A DNA stretch of 64,000 bases from an uncultured Clostridiaceae bacterium (GTDB lineage: Bacteria > Bacillota > Clostridia > TANB77 > CAG-508). Each line of letters opens with the position of its first letter. Within the stretch, counting starts at the first letter, position 1. A program made the position numbers and the translations under genes. The DNA is taken from contig CANSJQ010000006.1 of assembly GCA_947647275.1 (NCBI GenBank), forward strand, positions 29,502 to 93,501. Reading direction: 5' to 3'. Below, piece by piece: positions 10,077-21,029 of the stretch. Under the pieces are notes generated by a model. That model was not told where the DNA came from and did not search any database. It worked only from the letters and a program-made list of their open reading frames with translations.

Positions 10077-10934
10077 TTAAATTGGTTCAACATGAATAGT
10101 AGTATCATAAATTTTATCTAATCTATTAATTTCTTTTTCTAAGTTATTAGCTAAAGCGTGGCTATCAAATGTAGACATATTTCCATCCACGCAAATTGTA
10201 AGAACAACCATATATTGATAACCAACAGGAGAAGTATAGAAATGTTCAATACTTTGTACATTTTCATAATTTCTAACAATATTCAAAATCAGATCTTTAG
10301 TATCTTCATCTAAAGATTTATCCATTAAAACATTATAACTCTCCATAAAAATTTTAAAACCAGTAATAGCAATCCAAATTGATATTCCAATTCCAACAAT
10401 ACCATCAAGCCAATACACACCAATTAAAGTAGCAAGTACAGAAAGTAAAGTAAAGGTAGTTACAATACAGTCGTTTTTATGGTCTTTACTATTAGCCTCA
10501 AGTAAAATATTATTATATTTTCTGCAAAGTTTATTTGTATATATAAATAAACTAAGTTTAACTAAAATAGTAATAAAACATACTATAACAAGTAGCCATG
10601 AAAAACTCATATAATTATGATTAATTAATGTAAAAATAGAATCAAACATTAATTTAATAGCAACAATTATCATTGAAACACTAATAAAAAGTGAAAATAT
10701 ATATTCAGCCTTCCCATGACCAAAATTATGACTTTCATCTTTTGGTTCACTAGCAATTTTATTGCCAATAAAAGTCATGAGAGAAGCGAAAATATCACCA
10801 GCACTATTAGCACTATCAGCGATCATTGCTTGACTATTAGTTAAAAAGCCAATAGCTCCCTTTATAATTAACAAAAATAGATTACCAAAAATTCCTAAAA
10901 GCCCTGCTTTCTTAGTTTCTTTAAATCGTTCCAT
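10077..10934 (-). CDS. cation diffusion facilitator family transporter
   Basis: NSQAMIADSANSAGDIFASL, HNFGHGKAEYIFSL, DHKNDC; multiple TM segments. Confidence 0.9.
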   Translation of the reverse strand: MERFKETKKAGLLGIFGNLFLLIIKGAIGFLTNSQAMIADSANSAGDIFASLMTFIGNKIASEPKDESHNFGHGKAEYIFSLFISVSMIIVAIKLMFDSIFTLINHNYMSFSWLLVIVCFITILVKLSLFIYTNKLCRKYNNILLEANSKDHKNDCIVTTFTLLSVLATLIGVYWLDGIVGIGISIWIAITGFKIFMESYNVLMDKSLDEDTKDLILNIVRNYENVQSIEHFYTSPVGYQYMVVLTICVDGNMSTFDSHALANNLEKEINRLDKIYDTTIHVEPI

Positions 10935-11183
10935 AAGACCCTTCCTTCTATATATTAATTTATGATAAATAAGCATAAGTATAACACAAAAACTAAAAAA
11001 AATAAAGGGAATTTTATAGACAGTTTTGAAAAGGTTTATAGATTTGGAGATTAGAAAGATTGGTAAGTGTTTCTACTTAAAAATTCCTTTACAAACTATT
11101 GAAAAAAAAAAGACTTTATGATATAAACTAATTATACGGAAATAAAGGTTTAAAGCAATAATTATAGTTAAGAAGGTAATAAA

Positions 11184-12203
11184 TTGAAAAATATTAAAGA
11201 TTATAATATAGATGAACTTAAAGAAGAGCTTATAAGCTTAGGGGAAAAGCCATTTAGGGCAGAGCAAATTTTTAAATGGTTATATGTAGATAAAGTAAAA
11301 GAGTTTGATGAAATGACTAACTTATCTTTAAGTTTAAGAGAAAAACTAAAAGATAATTACACTATGTGCAATTACAATATATTAAAAAAGCAAGAATCAT
11401 CAGATGGTACAAAAAAATACTTATTTGACGTATTAGATGGAAATGCAATAGAGACAGTATTAATGCAATACCATCATGGAAAAACAATATGTGTTTCGTG
11501 TCAGATTGGATGTAAAATGGGCTGTAAGTTTTGTGCATCAACAGGAATAAAATTTGTAAGAAGTTTAACAGCTGGAGAAATAGTAGAACAAATTTTAGCG
11601 GTAGAACAGGATATAGGAGATAAAATCTCTAATATAGTATTTATGGGAATTGGAGAGCCATTAGATAATTATGATAATGTTATAAAAGCAATAAGAATAA
11701 TAAATAATCCAAAAGGTTTAAACATAGGAGCACGTCATATAAGTGTATCTACGAGTGGATTAGTTCCAAAAATATACGACTTAGCTAAAGAAAATATACA
11801 ATGTACATTATCAATTTCATTACATGCAACAAATGATGAAAAAAGAAGTAGCATGATGCCAGTAAATAATAGGTATAACATAGAAGAACTAATTAAGGCA
11901 TGTAAAGATTATATAAAAATAACAAACAGAAGAATATCATTTGAATATGCACTAGCAAAAGATAATAACGACAACTTAGAAGATGCAAAAGAACTAGTAA
12001 AACTGTTAAAAGGAATGCTATGCCATGTAAACTTAATACCAATAAATAAAATAGAAAACGGAAAATTTACAAAAAGTTCAAATGAAAACATAATGAAATT
12101 TAGAGACTACCTAAATGACCACGGAATAGTAGCAACAATAAGAAGAGAGTTAGGCTCAGACATAGATGCAGCCTGTGGGCAACTACGTAGAAAGAATTTA
12201 TAG
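11184..12203 (+). CDS. rlmN: 23S rRNA/tRNA adenine-C2 methyltransferase RlmN (radical SAM)
   Basis: CxxxCxxC (CKMGCKFCAST), SISLHATNDEKRSSMMPVN. Confidence 0.95.
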   Translation: MKNIKDYNIDELKEELISLGEKPFRAEQIFKWLYVDKVKEFDEMTNLSLSLREKLKDNYTMCNYNILKKQESSDGTKKYLFDVLDGNAIETVLMQYHHGKTICVSCQIGCKMGCKFCASTGIKFVRSLTAGEIVEQILAVEQDIGDKISNIVFMGIGEPLDNYDNVIKAIRIINNPKGLNIGARHISVSTSGLVPKIYDLAKENIQCTLSISLHATNDEKRSSMMPVNNRYNIEELIKACKDYIKITNRRISFEYALAKDNNDNLEDAKELVKLLKGMLCHVNLIPINKIENGKFTKSSNENIMKFRDYLNDHGIVATIRRELGSDIDAACGQLRRKNL

Positions 12204-12213
12204 GGAGGAACGA

Positions 12214-12939
12214 ATGGAAGCTTTTGCAAAAACTGATGTAGGAAAAGCAAGAGATATGAACCAAGATTACTACTATATAACAACCGAAGATGAAGAATTA
12301 AAACTATATATATTAGCAGATGGAATGGGTGGTTATAAAGGTGGAGAAGTTGCAAGTAGGCTTGCAACAATTTCAACCAAAAACTATATAGAAAGTAATT
12401 TTGATAACATCATAAAAGAAAAAGAAGAAATACAAAAATTAATAAAAAATGCTATGGAATATGCAAACATGGTAGTATATGAAAAATCTAAAGAAGATGA
12501 AGAATTAGATGGAATGGGTACTACTTTAGAAGTATGTTTAATATATAATAATAAGGTATATATAGGACATGTGGGAGACAGTAGAATATATAGAATACGA
12601 AATGATATAATCAGAAAGATAACTAATGACCATAGTTATGTAGAAAAACTAGTAAAAGATGGAACTATAACAAAAGAAGAAGCGATTAATCATCCAAAGA
12701 AAAACATGCTAACCAAAGCTTTAGGCTGTACAGTATTTGTTGAGCCAGATGTTACTGTAAAAGGTTTTATAAAAGATGATATAATTCTTATATGTTCAGA
12801 TGGACTAACAAACATGATAAAAGAAGAAGAAATATATAATATAATAAAGCAAGATTATAAAATAGCAACACAAAGGTTAATAGAGAAGGCAAATGAAAAT
12901 GGGGGATATGACAATATCACAGCAATTATAATTAAGTAA
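12214..12939 (+). CDS. prpC: PP2C-type Ser/Thr phosphatase
   Basis: MEAFAKTDVGKARDMNQDYYY, LADGMGGYKGGEVAS, GHVGDSRIY. Confidence 0.93.
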   Translation: MEAFAKTDVGKARDMNQDYYYITTEDEELKLYILADGMGGYKGGEVASRLATISTKNYIESNFDNIIKEKEEIQKLIKNAMEYANMVVYEKSKEDEELDGMGTTLEVCLIYNNKVYIGHVGDSRIYRIRNDIIRKITNDHSYVEKLVKDGTITKEEAINHPKKNMLTKALGCTVFVEPDVTVKGFIKDDIILICSDGLTNMIKEEEIYNIIKQDYKIATQRLIEKANENGGYDNITAIIIK

Positions 12940-12976
12940 AATTAAATTCCAAAAAAATACCAAAGGAGAGAATAAA

Positions 12977-14923
12977 ATGGATTTAGTAGGTAAATTTATA
13001 GGAAACAGATATGAAATTATAGAGAAAATAGGAAATGGAGGTATGGCAACAGTATATAAAGCCAAATGCCATGTATTAAACCGTTATGTAGCTGTAAAAG
13101 TATTAAAAGATGAATATACAACAGATGCAGAATTTATTAGAAGATTTAATGCAGAAGCACAATCAGCAGCAGGTCTTACACATGCAAATATAGTATCAGT
13201 ATATGATGTAGGACATGAAGACAATATTTATTATATAGTTATGGAACTAATTCAAGGAAAAACTCTAAAACAAATAATAAATCAAGATGGAAGCCTTCCT
13301 TGGAAGTGGAGTGTAAATATTGCAATACAAATAGCTTCAGCATTAGAGGCTGCTCATAGAAACAATATTGTACATAGAGATATAAAGCCACATAATATAA
13401 TAATAACAGAAGATGGTATAGCAAAAGTTACAGACTTTGGTATAGCAAAAGCAGTATCAAATTCTACAATAACAGCTTTTGGCACAACAATAGGTTCTGT
13501 ACATTATTTCTCGCCAGAACATGCAAAAGGAGGATTTACAGATGCTAAGTCTGACTTATACTCTTTAGGAGTAGTTATGTATGAAATGCTTACAGGTAGA
13601 GTACCATTTGATGCAGATACACCAGTTTCAGTAGCACTAAAACATATGCAAGAAAAGCCAGTAGAGCCAATAAAATTAAACCCATCTATACCATTTGCAG
13701 TTAACCAAATTATAATAAAAGCAATGGAAAAAGAGCCAAGTTTACGTTATCAAAACGCGACAGAAATGATAAAAGACTTAGGAATGGCACTTAAGAATCC
13801 AGAAGGAAAGTTTGTAGAAGAAATAGACGATACAATGCGTACACGAGTGATAAAGATGCCAGAAGAAAAAGAAACAACTAGAAAAAATAAAAAGAAGAAA
13901 AATAAACTAGCAAGATATTTCGAGGAGCACCCAAAAGCAAAAATACCAGTAATAATATTATCATGTATAGTATTATTTATATTAACAATATTTATAACAA
14001 AAGGTTTAATGGATATGGGAACAGTAAGAGATGTTCCAATTCCTGAACTTGTAGGGAAAACAGAAGAAGAAATAAAAGATTTATTTAAAAATACCAAATT
14101 TACTTATGAAATAATAGGAGAAGAATATGATAGTGAAATAGAAGAAGGAAAAGTTATTTCACAAGAACCAAAATATAGAAAAAACTATACAATTAAAGAA
14201 AATTCAGAATTCCAAATTGTAATAAGTAAAGGTACAAAAATAGTAGAAATGATAAAAGTAGAAGGCGAAAAAATAGAAGACGCAAGAAGAATGATAGAAG
14301 AACTAGATGCCAACTTAGAAATAGAAATAATAGAAGAAGAAAGCACAAAAGTTGAAGAAGGAATAGTATTAAAACAAAGTATTCAAAAAGGAGAGCAAGT
14401 ACAAGCAGGAATAAAAATAACACTTACAGTAAGTAAAGCAAAAGAGCAAGTTTCAGTACCATATGTAATAGGAAAAACAGAAGACCAAGCAAAAAAAGAA
14501 CTAACAGACTCAAAATTAAAAGTAGAAGTAGTATATGAAGAAGATACAAGTAAAGATGCTGGAAAAGTATTAAAACAAAGCATAGACGTAGGAAAAACAG
14601 TTGACGTAGACACAGTAGTTACAATAACAGTAAATAAAATAGCAGAAATGAAACAAGGAACAGTAACAGTAAATGTAAAATCACTTTTAAATTATACTCC
14701 AGAAACAGATGAAGATGGAAACGAAATAATAGAAAATGCACAAATAAAAATAGTTGCAGGAAATGATACAATATATAATGAGAAGAAACCAAAAACAACA
14801 ACAAACATAACTGCAAAATTCAGTAGCAAAGGAACAATAACAGTAAAAGTATACATTGACGATGTACTAAAAGGAACAAAAGAAATAAACATGAATTCTA
14901 CAACAACTTGTACATTTGAATAA
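12977..14923 (+). CDS. prkC: Ser/Thr protein kinase with PASTA domains
   Basis: kinase motifs HRDIKPHNI and DFGIAKA, one TM, PASTA repeats (VPELVGKTEEEI, VPYVIGKTEDQA). Confidence 0.95.
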   Translation: MDLVGKFIGNRYEIIEKIGNGGMATVYKAKCHVLNRYVAVKVLKDEYTTDAEFIRRFNAEAQSAAGLTHANIVSVYDVGHEDNIYYIVMELIQGKTLKQIINQDGSLPWKWSVNIAIQIASALEAAHRNNIVHRDIKPHNIIITEDGIAKVTDFGIAKAVSNSTITAFGTTIGSVHYFSPEHAKGGFTDAKSDLYSLGVVMYEMLTGRVPFDADTPVSVALKHMQEKPVEPIKLNPSIPFAVNQIIIKAMEKEPSLRYQNATEMIKDLGMALKNPEGKFVEEIDDTMRTRVIKMPEEKETTRKNKKKKNKLARYFEEHPKAKIPVIILSCIVLFILTIFITKGLMDMGTVRDVPIPELVGKTEEEIKDLFKNTKFTYEIIGEEYDSEIEEGKVISQEPKYRKNYTIKENSEFQIVISKGTKIVEMIKVEGEKIEDARRMIEELDANLEIEIIEEESTKVEEGIVLKQSIQKGEQVQAGIKITLTVSKAKEQVSVPYVIGKTEDQAKKELTDSKLKVEVVYEEDTSKDAGKVLKQSIDVGKTVDVDTVVTITVNKIAEMKQGTVTVNVKSLLNYTPETDEDGNEIIENAQIKIVAGNDTIYNEKKPKTTTNITAKFSSKGTITVKVYIDDVLKGTKEINMNSTTTCTFE

Positions 14924-15048
14924 AAATTCATCCCATTGGGGACGCTTCCCAATGGGGTATTTGTCACTTTTGGGAATAATACTTGTTTTTTTGTTTAAAA
15001 TGCTATATATTAGCTATTGTAAAGTAATATAAAAATAGAAGGAGAAAT

Positions 15049-15922
15049 ATGCAAGGTTTAATAGTAGGAAATATATCGAACTTATATAAAATACAGTGTG
15101 ATAATGAAATATATGAAGCAGTGGCAAGAGGAAAGTTTAAAAAGGAAGATGAATTAAAGCCAGTTGTTGGAGATAGAGTAGAAATAGAGGTTACACAAGG
15201 AAAAAATGCAGTTATTAATAAAGTGTTGGAAAGAACAACATATATAAAAAGGCCTAAAATAGCAAATATATCTCAAATACTATTTGTAGTATCTACAAAA
15301 CATCCAAAGCCAGATTTACTAATGTTAGATAAACAAATATGCTATGCAGAAAGCTTAAACATAAAGCCAATTATAATTTTAAATAAAATAGATTTATCTA
15401 ACATATATATTGATATAGAAGAAGTATATAAAAAAGTTGGATATAAAGTAATATTAACAAATGCAATAGAAAAAAATGGAATAAACGAAATAAAAAAAGA
15501 ACTAAAAGGAAAAATAAGTGCATTTTCAGGAAACTCTGGTGTGCGGAAAATCTACAATAATAAATGCAATATTTGATAAAGAAGTAACAAAAGAAGGAGA
15601 AATAAGTACAAAAAATAAAAAAGGGAAAAATACTACAACAGATATTAAATTATATGAGCTAGACGAAAACACATATGTTGCAGACACTCCTGGATTTTCA
15701 AGTTTTGAAATCACAGAAATTGAAAGTAATAATTTAGAAAAATATTTTATAGACTTCAAAAAATACATAAATGAATGTGAATTTGTAGGTTGCTCGCATT
15801 TAAAAGAAGAAAATTGTGGTATAAAAAAGGCATTAGAACAAGGCAAAATATCTAAAGAAAGATATGAAAGATTCTGCAAAATATATAATGAGTTAAAAGA
15901 TAAGGAGGCACATAAATGGTAG
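15049..15922 (+). CDS. rsgA: ribosome small subunit GTPase RsgA, reconstructed by skipping C15544 at an in-frame CGG
   Basis: ORFs 15049..15576 and 15518..15922 join as FSGNSGV(C)GKSTIINAIF, 290 aa; zinc motif CEFVGCSHLKEENCGIK. Confidence 0.9.
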
Positions 15923-16581
15923 AAGTAAGTACATCACTTTTAAATGCTAAAGAGGAAGAAATTATAAAAACAATTTATGATTTAGAAGTCGCTAAAACAG
16001 ACTATTTTCACATAGATGTTATGGACGGAAAATTTGTAGAAAATGATACAACTGAGAAAATGAGAAAATACACAGAAAGTATAAAAAATGTTAGTAACGT
16101 AAGCATAGATGTTCATTTAATGGTAAATAATGTAGAAGAATATGTAAAAGATTATATAGATATTGGAGTAAACAGCATAACATTTCATGTAGAAGCCTGC
16201 AAAAATGAAATGGAAGTATTAAAGCAAATATCATATATAAAGCAAAACAATTGTAAAGTAGGTTTAGCAATTAACCCAAAAAGCAATATAGAAAAAATAT
16301 ATGAATACTTACCATATATTCACAAAGTATTAATAATGACAGTAGAACCAGGAAAAGGTGGCCAAGAGCTATTACCAGAAACATTAAATAAAATAGCCGA
16401 GCTAAATAAATTTATTTACGAAAATGGGTACGAAGTAGACATACAAGTAGATGGAGGAATAAATGGGCAAAACGCAAAACAAGTAATAGAAGCAGGAGCA
16501 AATATTATAGTTGCAGGAATCTATATAATAAATTCAGAAGATTATGCAAAAGCGATAAAGATAATAAAACAAAAAAGATAA
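15916..16581 (+). CDS. rpe: ribulose-phosphate 3-epimerase
   Basis: FHIDVMDGKFV, DVHLMVNN, TVEPGKGGQ, VDGGIN. Confidence 0.92.
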   Translation: MVEVSTSLLNAKEEEIIKTIYDLEVAKTDYFHIDVMDGKFVENDTTEKMRKYTESIKNVSNVSIDVHLMVNNVEEYVKDYIDIGVNSITFHVEACKNEMEVLKQISYIKQNNCKVGLAINPKSNIEKIYEYLPYIHKVLIMTVEPGKGGQELLPETLNKIAELNKFIYENGYEVDIQVDGGINGQNAKQVIEAGANIIVAGIYIINSEDYAKAIKIIKQKR

Positions 16582-16615
16582 GGAAACTAAATTCCTTATC
16601 TTTTTGTTTTAAATA

Positions 16616-17806
16616 TTATTCTTCAGTTTTTGTTTCTAAAACTTCTTCTTTAATATTTTCTTTTCTATATATTGCATTTACAAATAAAGTTCCAATTCCA
16701 AAAAGTGATACTAATAAACCGAAGATGCTACCAATGTATGGTACTTGGCTAATAGCCCATATTATTAATGCAGTAATTAAACTTGATAATACAAATTTAA
16801 CTTTTCCTTCCCATTTTACTAGCTTAATGAAAATGCTTCCAAAATAAATACTTGCAAAAGCTGTTCCTGACATACAAATAGCTATAAATATAAATATACC
16901 TGCAACAGATAACAATGAAGCAACACAGCTAACTAAAAGCATAAATAAAGCAATAACAACAACAATTGGTACTAATATACCTATTCCTAAAGAAATGAAA
17001 GCTTTTTTAGTATCCATATTTGATACTCTTTCTACAAATTTAGGTGCAAGTAAAATAGCTAAAATTATGACTACTAAAGCATAAACTAAAACATTAATTG
17101 CATCAAAAATGTAAGAAGAAACTTTTTCAAAAATAGACTCTTCATGAATTATTTCTTTAGTATATCTAGTTTCCCCTATTACAATTTCTTCAGGTATTGT
17201 AAGTTCAGATTTACCAGAATAATTAAAGTTACCACCAATTAAAGTACCATTGTTTACATTAATATTATAATTATTAGAACTTACATATGCATCTCTTCTA
17301 ATTTTACCATTTAAATTAAAGTTATTTGAAACAAGTTTCAAGTCTCTAGCAATAAAACCATCTTTTTCTAATGTGAAATTATCGCATGCAGCATATACAT
17401 CATAAATCATACCATTAATAACAACTTCATTTGCAACAACAAATAATGAGTTATTAATATATCCATCATCTACAGTTAATTTATTAGCACAAACAAATAC
17501 ATTTCCACCAACTTCACCGCTAATAGTAACTTCATTGGCAAAAATAAATGCATTTCCATCTACAATTTTATCAAGAACATATTTATCTTGCATAATGTAT
17601 AAATCACTATTAATCCATTCTTCTTCATCTAAGTCAGGGGTATCTTCTTCAGAAATTGGAATAGCTTCATCTTCAGATATAGGCATAACCCCATTTTCAC
17701 TATCTTCACCAGTAGCGCGTGGCTCAATTGTTGCAAAACTTAAAGTAGAAAGTAAAGTAATAACTGTTATTAATAGAAATAAAACTTTAAATTTCTTTTT
17801 TAACAT
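16616..17806 (-). CDS. secreted/membrane protein with bactofilin-like beta-helix repeats and C-terminal TM region
   Basis: signal peptide, repeats such as GEVGGNVFVCANKLTVDDGYINNSLFVVANEVVI, several TM segments. Confidence 0.75.
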   Translation of the reverse strand: MLKKKFKVLFLLITVITLLSTLSFATIEPRATGEDSENGVMPISEDEAIPISEEDTPDLDEEEWINSDLYIMQDKYVLDKIVDGNAFIFANEVTISGEVGGNVFVCANKLTVDDGYINNSLFVVANEVVINGMIYDVYAACDNFTLEKDGFIARDLKLVSNNFNLNGKIRRDAYVSSNNYNINVNNGTLIGGNFNYSGKSELTIPEEIVIGETRYTKEIIHEESIFEKVSSYIFDAINVLVYALVVIILAILLAPKFVERVSNMDTKKAFISLGIGILVPIVVVIALFMLLVSCVASLLSVAGIFIFIAICMSGTAFASIYFGSIFIKLVKWEGKVKFVLSSLITALIIWAISQVPYIGSIFGLLVSLFGIGTLFVNAIYRKENIKEEVLETKTEE

Positions 17807-17904
17807 TTTTTTCCTCCTTTATTAAATTATATAAATAATATATATCTTTGCCCAATAAAAGTCAATAGAAATAGTTGGAACATTTTACCAGTATATGTAT
17901 GTTA

Positions 17905-18085
17905 ATATTCATATCTATCGTTTAAAGTCCGCTCCCAGGGATTAATATATTTTATTTTTTCCATTTCGCCCTCCAAGACAAGGGGTATTCCCCCGCGATC
18001 TGCGGGCTGTCGGGACTTCATTACAAAAATAAAATATATTAACCCCTTCGCGCTAGTGCATAATAAAATTTAGCTGTGAATAGTA
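17905..18085. repeat. imperfect palindromic element with core ctccaagacaagggg...gggctgtcgggacttcat, copy 1
   Basis: flanking arms ttaatatattttatttttt / aaaaataaaatatattaa; core shared with 30160..30310. Confidence 0.6.
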
Positions 18086-18110
18086 ACGTATGTATATATT
18101 ATTTCCACAA

Positions 18111-18755
18111 TTATGATTTTTTCTTATATTCTTTACAATATTTATTAATAGTACACATCTCACATTTAGGGTTTCTAGCAACACATGTGTTTCTGCCATG
18201 CCAAATAAGAATATGATTCATATCTTTATAATACTCTTTAGGAATAATTTTCAATAAATCTTGTTCAATTTTTTCAGGTTCCTTTTCATTAGAAAAACCA
18301 ATTTTATTAGAAATACGTTTGCAATGTGTATCAACAGCAATGCCTTGAGGTTTATTAAAGGCTTCTAACATAACAACATTAGCAGTTTTCCTACCAACAC
18401 CAGGTAAATCCATAAGTTCTTCCATAGTTTCAGGAACTTTACCATCATATTTATCTACTATAATTTGAGCAGTAGCCTTAATATTCTTAGCTTTATTTTT
18501 ATAAAAACCACAAGGATGAATAAAATTTTCTAATTCCTCTAAAGGCATATTTGCAAAATCTTCTGGAGTAGAATATTTAGAAAATAATGCAGGTGTAGTC
18601 TTATTAACTCTTTCATCTGTACATTGAGCAGAAAGAATAACAGCAACTAGCATTTCAAAAGGAGTAGTAAAATCTAAACTACATTTAGCATCTGGGTATG
18701 TATTCTTTAATATTTCTACAATTTTAATAATATCTATTTTATTCATTATAATCAC
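18111..18755 (-). CDS. nth: endonuclease III
   Basis: HhH LPGVGRKTANVVM, FeS cluster CxxxxxxCxxCxxxxxC near the C terminus. Confidence 0.95.
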   Translation of the reverse strand: MIIMNKIDIIKIVEILKNTYPDAKCSLDFTTPFEMLVAVILSAQCTDERVNKTTPALFSKYSTPEDFANMPLEELENFIHPCGFYKNKAKNIKATAQIIVDKYDGKVPETMEELMDLPGVGRKTANVVMLEAFNKPQGIAVDTHCKRISNKIGFSNEKEPEKIEQDLLKIIPKEYYKDMNHILIWHGRNTCVARNPKCEMCTINKYCKEYKKKS

Positions 18756-18870
18756 TTAATCCTTCCTCTTTTTATATAAATATTAAAACATAAAAAAGTA
18801 GTCTTTTCAAGGTAAAAAGTAACAAAAAAGTTATATTAAAATATAATATAAATAAAGGAGGTAATATATT

Positions 18871-19020
18871 ATGTTTAGATTACTAAAAAGGACAATAGGA
18901 GTATGCCTAATAGGTTTAGGGCTAGGAGTGCTACTTGTATTATTACTTCCTATAACAGGATGGTTGTTTTTGATAGGAATAGCAATACTTGCCATAGGTT
19001 TAATGTGGCTATTTTGCTAA
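18871..19020 (+). CDS. small hydrophobic membrane protein, 49 aa
   Basis: MFRLLKRTIGVCLIGLGLGVLLVLLLPITGWLFLIGIAILAIGLMWLFC*, RBS aaaggaggt. Confidence 0.6.
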   Translation: MFRLLKRTIGVCLIGLGLGVLLVLLLPITGWLFLIGIAILAIGLMWLFC

Positions 19021-19044
19021 ATACATAAAAAAGGAGTGGTAAAA

Positions 19045-19125
19045 ATGACAATAGTAGTAAAAAAAGTACCAAAATTCTTAAGAGGATTTGTAAAATTAAT
19101 ATTCGGAATTAAAGAGGAACGCTAG
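19045..19125 (+). CDS. possible 26 aa peptide
   Basis: RBS aaggagtgg; MTIVVKKVPKFLRGFVKLIFGIKEER*. Confidence 0.35.
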   Translation: MTIVVKKVPKFLRGFVKLIFGIKEER

Positions 19126-19347
19126 GGACGGTCTTTTTCGTTCCGAATTTGGAACGCTGGAGGACAGTACATCACAATTTTTAGTTCAAAATATGTAATT
19201 AACTTTATATTAATAGAAAAAGTAAAAAATAAAATAGGTCAAATCAAATGGATATAATATCCACCTCATTTGACCTATTTTATTTTACTATTTCTTAAGA
19301 AATCTAAATATTAAAAGTAGTATGCATCCTACTATTTATATTCTAAA

Positions 19348-19545
19348 TTAAGCTCTGTTAACTTTACCTGAACGTAAGCATTTAGCACATACAGATATTC
19401 TTTTTGTTTGTCCATCAACTACTGCTTTAACTGTTCTTAAATTTGGTTTGAAAGTTCTAGTAGCTCTTCTACTAACGTGTGAACGAGCAATACTAATTTG
19501 ATTTCCATGAGATAGTGTCTTCTCGCAAATTTCACATTTTGCCAT
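19348..19545 (-). CDS. rpmB: 50S ribosomal protein L28
   Basis: MAKCEICEKTLSHGNQIS...RRATRTFKPNL. Confidence 0.95.
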   Translation of the reverse strand: MAKCEICEKTLSHGNQISIARSHVSRRATRTFKPNLRTVKAVVDGQTKRISVCAKCLRSGKVNRA

Positions 19546-19725
19546 TTTCTTACACCTCCTATAAGTTTTTGTAAAACTGACTATTTAATATAATAACACA
19601 TATTTAAATTAAATACAAGAGGTTTTAAAGATTTTTTAAGCCAAAAAATTTATATTTTTGTGAAAATTAGGTGAAATAATAATAAATAAACTTGAAAATT
19701 TGGAAAAATATGCTATAATATAAAA

Positions 19726-20360
19726 CGATGGTGCATTATTCTAGTAGCATACTTCTATTGTGAGGGTGGGGCTAAAAATCCACTAAAGGGCACATCGTTG
19801 AAGTTCCTTGTTTATGCGCGGAATGCCAGTTTTGTGTGTATCCAGGGAGTAAGGAATTAGGGTAATATATAATGGCATATATATGATTCCCTATTTCCGC
19901 GGAGGCTTAGGCAAAAATTCAGTAAAACTATTGAAAGTGTAGCTTAAGAGTAACCTATGTTGAATGCCAAGACATAAAACACATAGTGTAGCCTGTCTCG
20001 AGTGAAGGTATTGGGATTAACTAAAAAAGAAATATAAATTTGGCCAAATTTATATTTCCTAAAATTCAAAAATACTTGAATTTGTATAGTTATGAAATTA
20101 CGTTTGCAAAAAAGACTAGCAATAGAGCCTTGTATGCATAAGGAAAACTTCTAGAATGTTTGCTTTAAATAAAAGCATGGAAGTCTATGGATTAAGGTAC
20201 GGATTTGAGTGGCGATCTAGTTTCTATCTATTACTTATACATAGTGGTAGAAGATATTTTCTTTAAATGGAAACGGCTAAATAGTAATATTTAGTAGAAA
20301 ATAGAGAAATTCTTCTAGACCTAAACCGTAAAATTTACTTAGACTTTTACCATCTAATTA
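19726..20360 (+). ncRNA. large structured non-coding RNA, probable OLE (ornate large extremophilic) RNA
   Basis: about 630 nt without coding potential, promoter-like ttgaaa N16 tataat (19692..19719), G-rich motif gtgagggtggggctaaaaatccacta, directly upstream of a small membrane-protein gene as for OLE-oapA. Confidence 0.6.
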
Positions 20361-20391
20361 ATTTTTATTACAAAAGGAGTAAATAATAAGG

Positions 20392-20958
20392 ATGTCAAAG
20401 AAAGAGAAAATTAAAAAAGATAGTAAAAAGGATAATTCAGAATTGAAATGGTTTATAACTGTTTTTATAACTACTTTTATTTTATCTATAATTTTTTCAT
20501 ATATATCAACAAATGCAATATCTACATTAGAATTATTTCCAGCAACTTTAATATTGATAGTTACTATTTTCGTAGGAATAATATTTGATATAATTGGTGT
20601 TGCAGTAACAGTTGCCAATGAAGAGGAACTACATGCAAAAGCAAGTAAAAAAATAGAAGGAGCAAAAACTTCAATAAAGTTAATTAGAAATTCTCCCAAA
20701 GTAGCCAATATATGTGCCGATGTTATAGGAGATATATGTGGCGTATTAAGTGGTTCAATATCAGCATTAGTTACATTTAAAATAACTGAAAAGTTTGGCT
20801 TAACTTTTGATTTACAATTTATAATAAGTGCAATAGTTGCATCATTAACAGTAGGAGGTAAAGCAATAGGAAAGGGAATTGCACAGAGAAATTCTACTAA
20901 AATTGTACATATGGTAGGAATTGTAATTAAAAAGTTTGATTTAAGAAATAACTCTTAA
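20392..20958 (+). CDS. oapA: membrane protein, probable OLE-associated protein OapA
   Basis: 188 aa, about four TM segments, LIRNSPKVANICADVIGDICGVLSGSISA; position after the ncRNA. Confidence 0.55.
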   Translation: MSKKEKIKKDSKKDNSELKWFITVFITTFILSIIFSYISTNAISTLELFPATLILIVTIFVGIIFDIIGVAVTVANEEELHAKASKKIEGAKTSIKLIRNSPKVANICADVIGDICGVLSGSISALVTFKITEKFGLTFDLQFIISAIVASLTVGGKAIGKGIAQRNSTKIVHMVGIVIKKFDLRNNS

Positions 20959-20988
20959 GGAAAAATATAAATAAAATTATTAAAATAG

Positions 20989-21028
20989 TAAAAAGTCCTT
21001 TCTCAATTTTGAGAAAGGACTTTTTACT
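20989..21028. terminator. bidirectional terminator hairpin
   Basis: aaaaagtcctttctc-aatttt-gagaaaggacttttt. Confidence 0.85.
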
Positions 21029-21029
21029 A

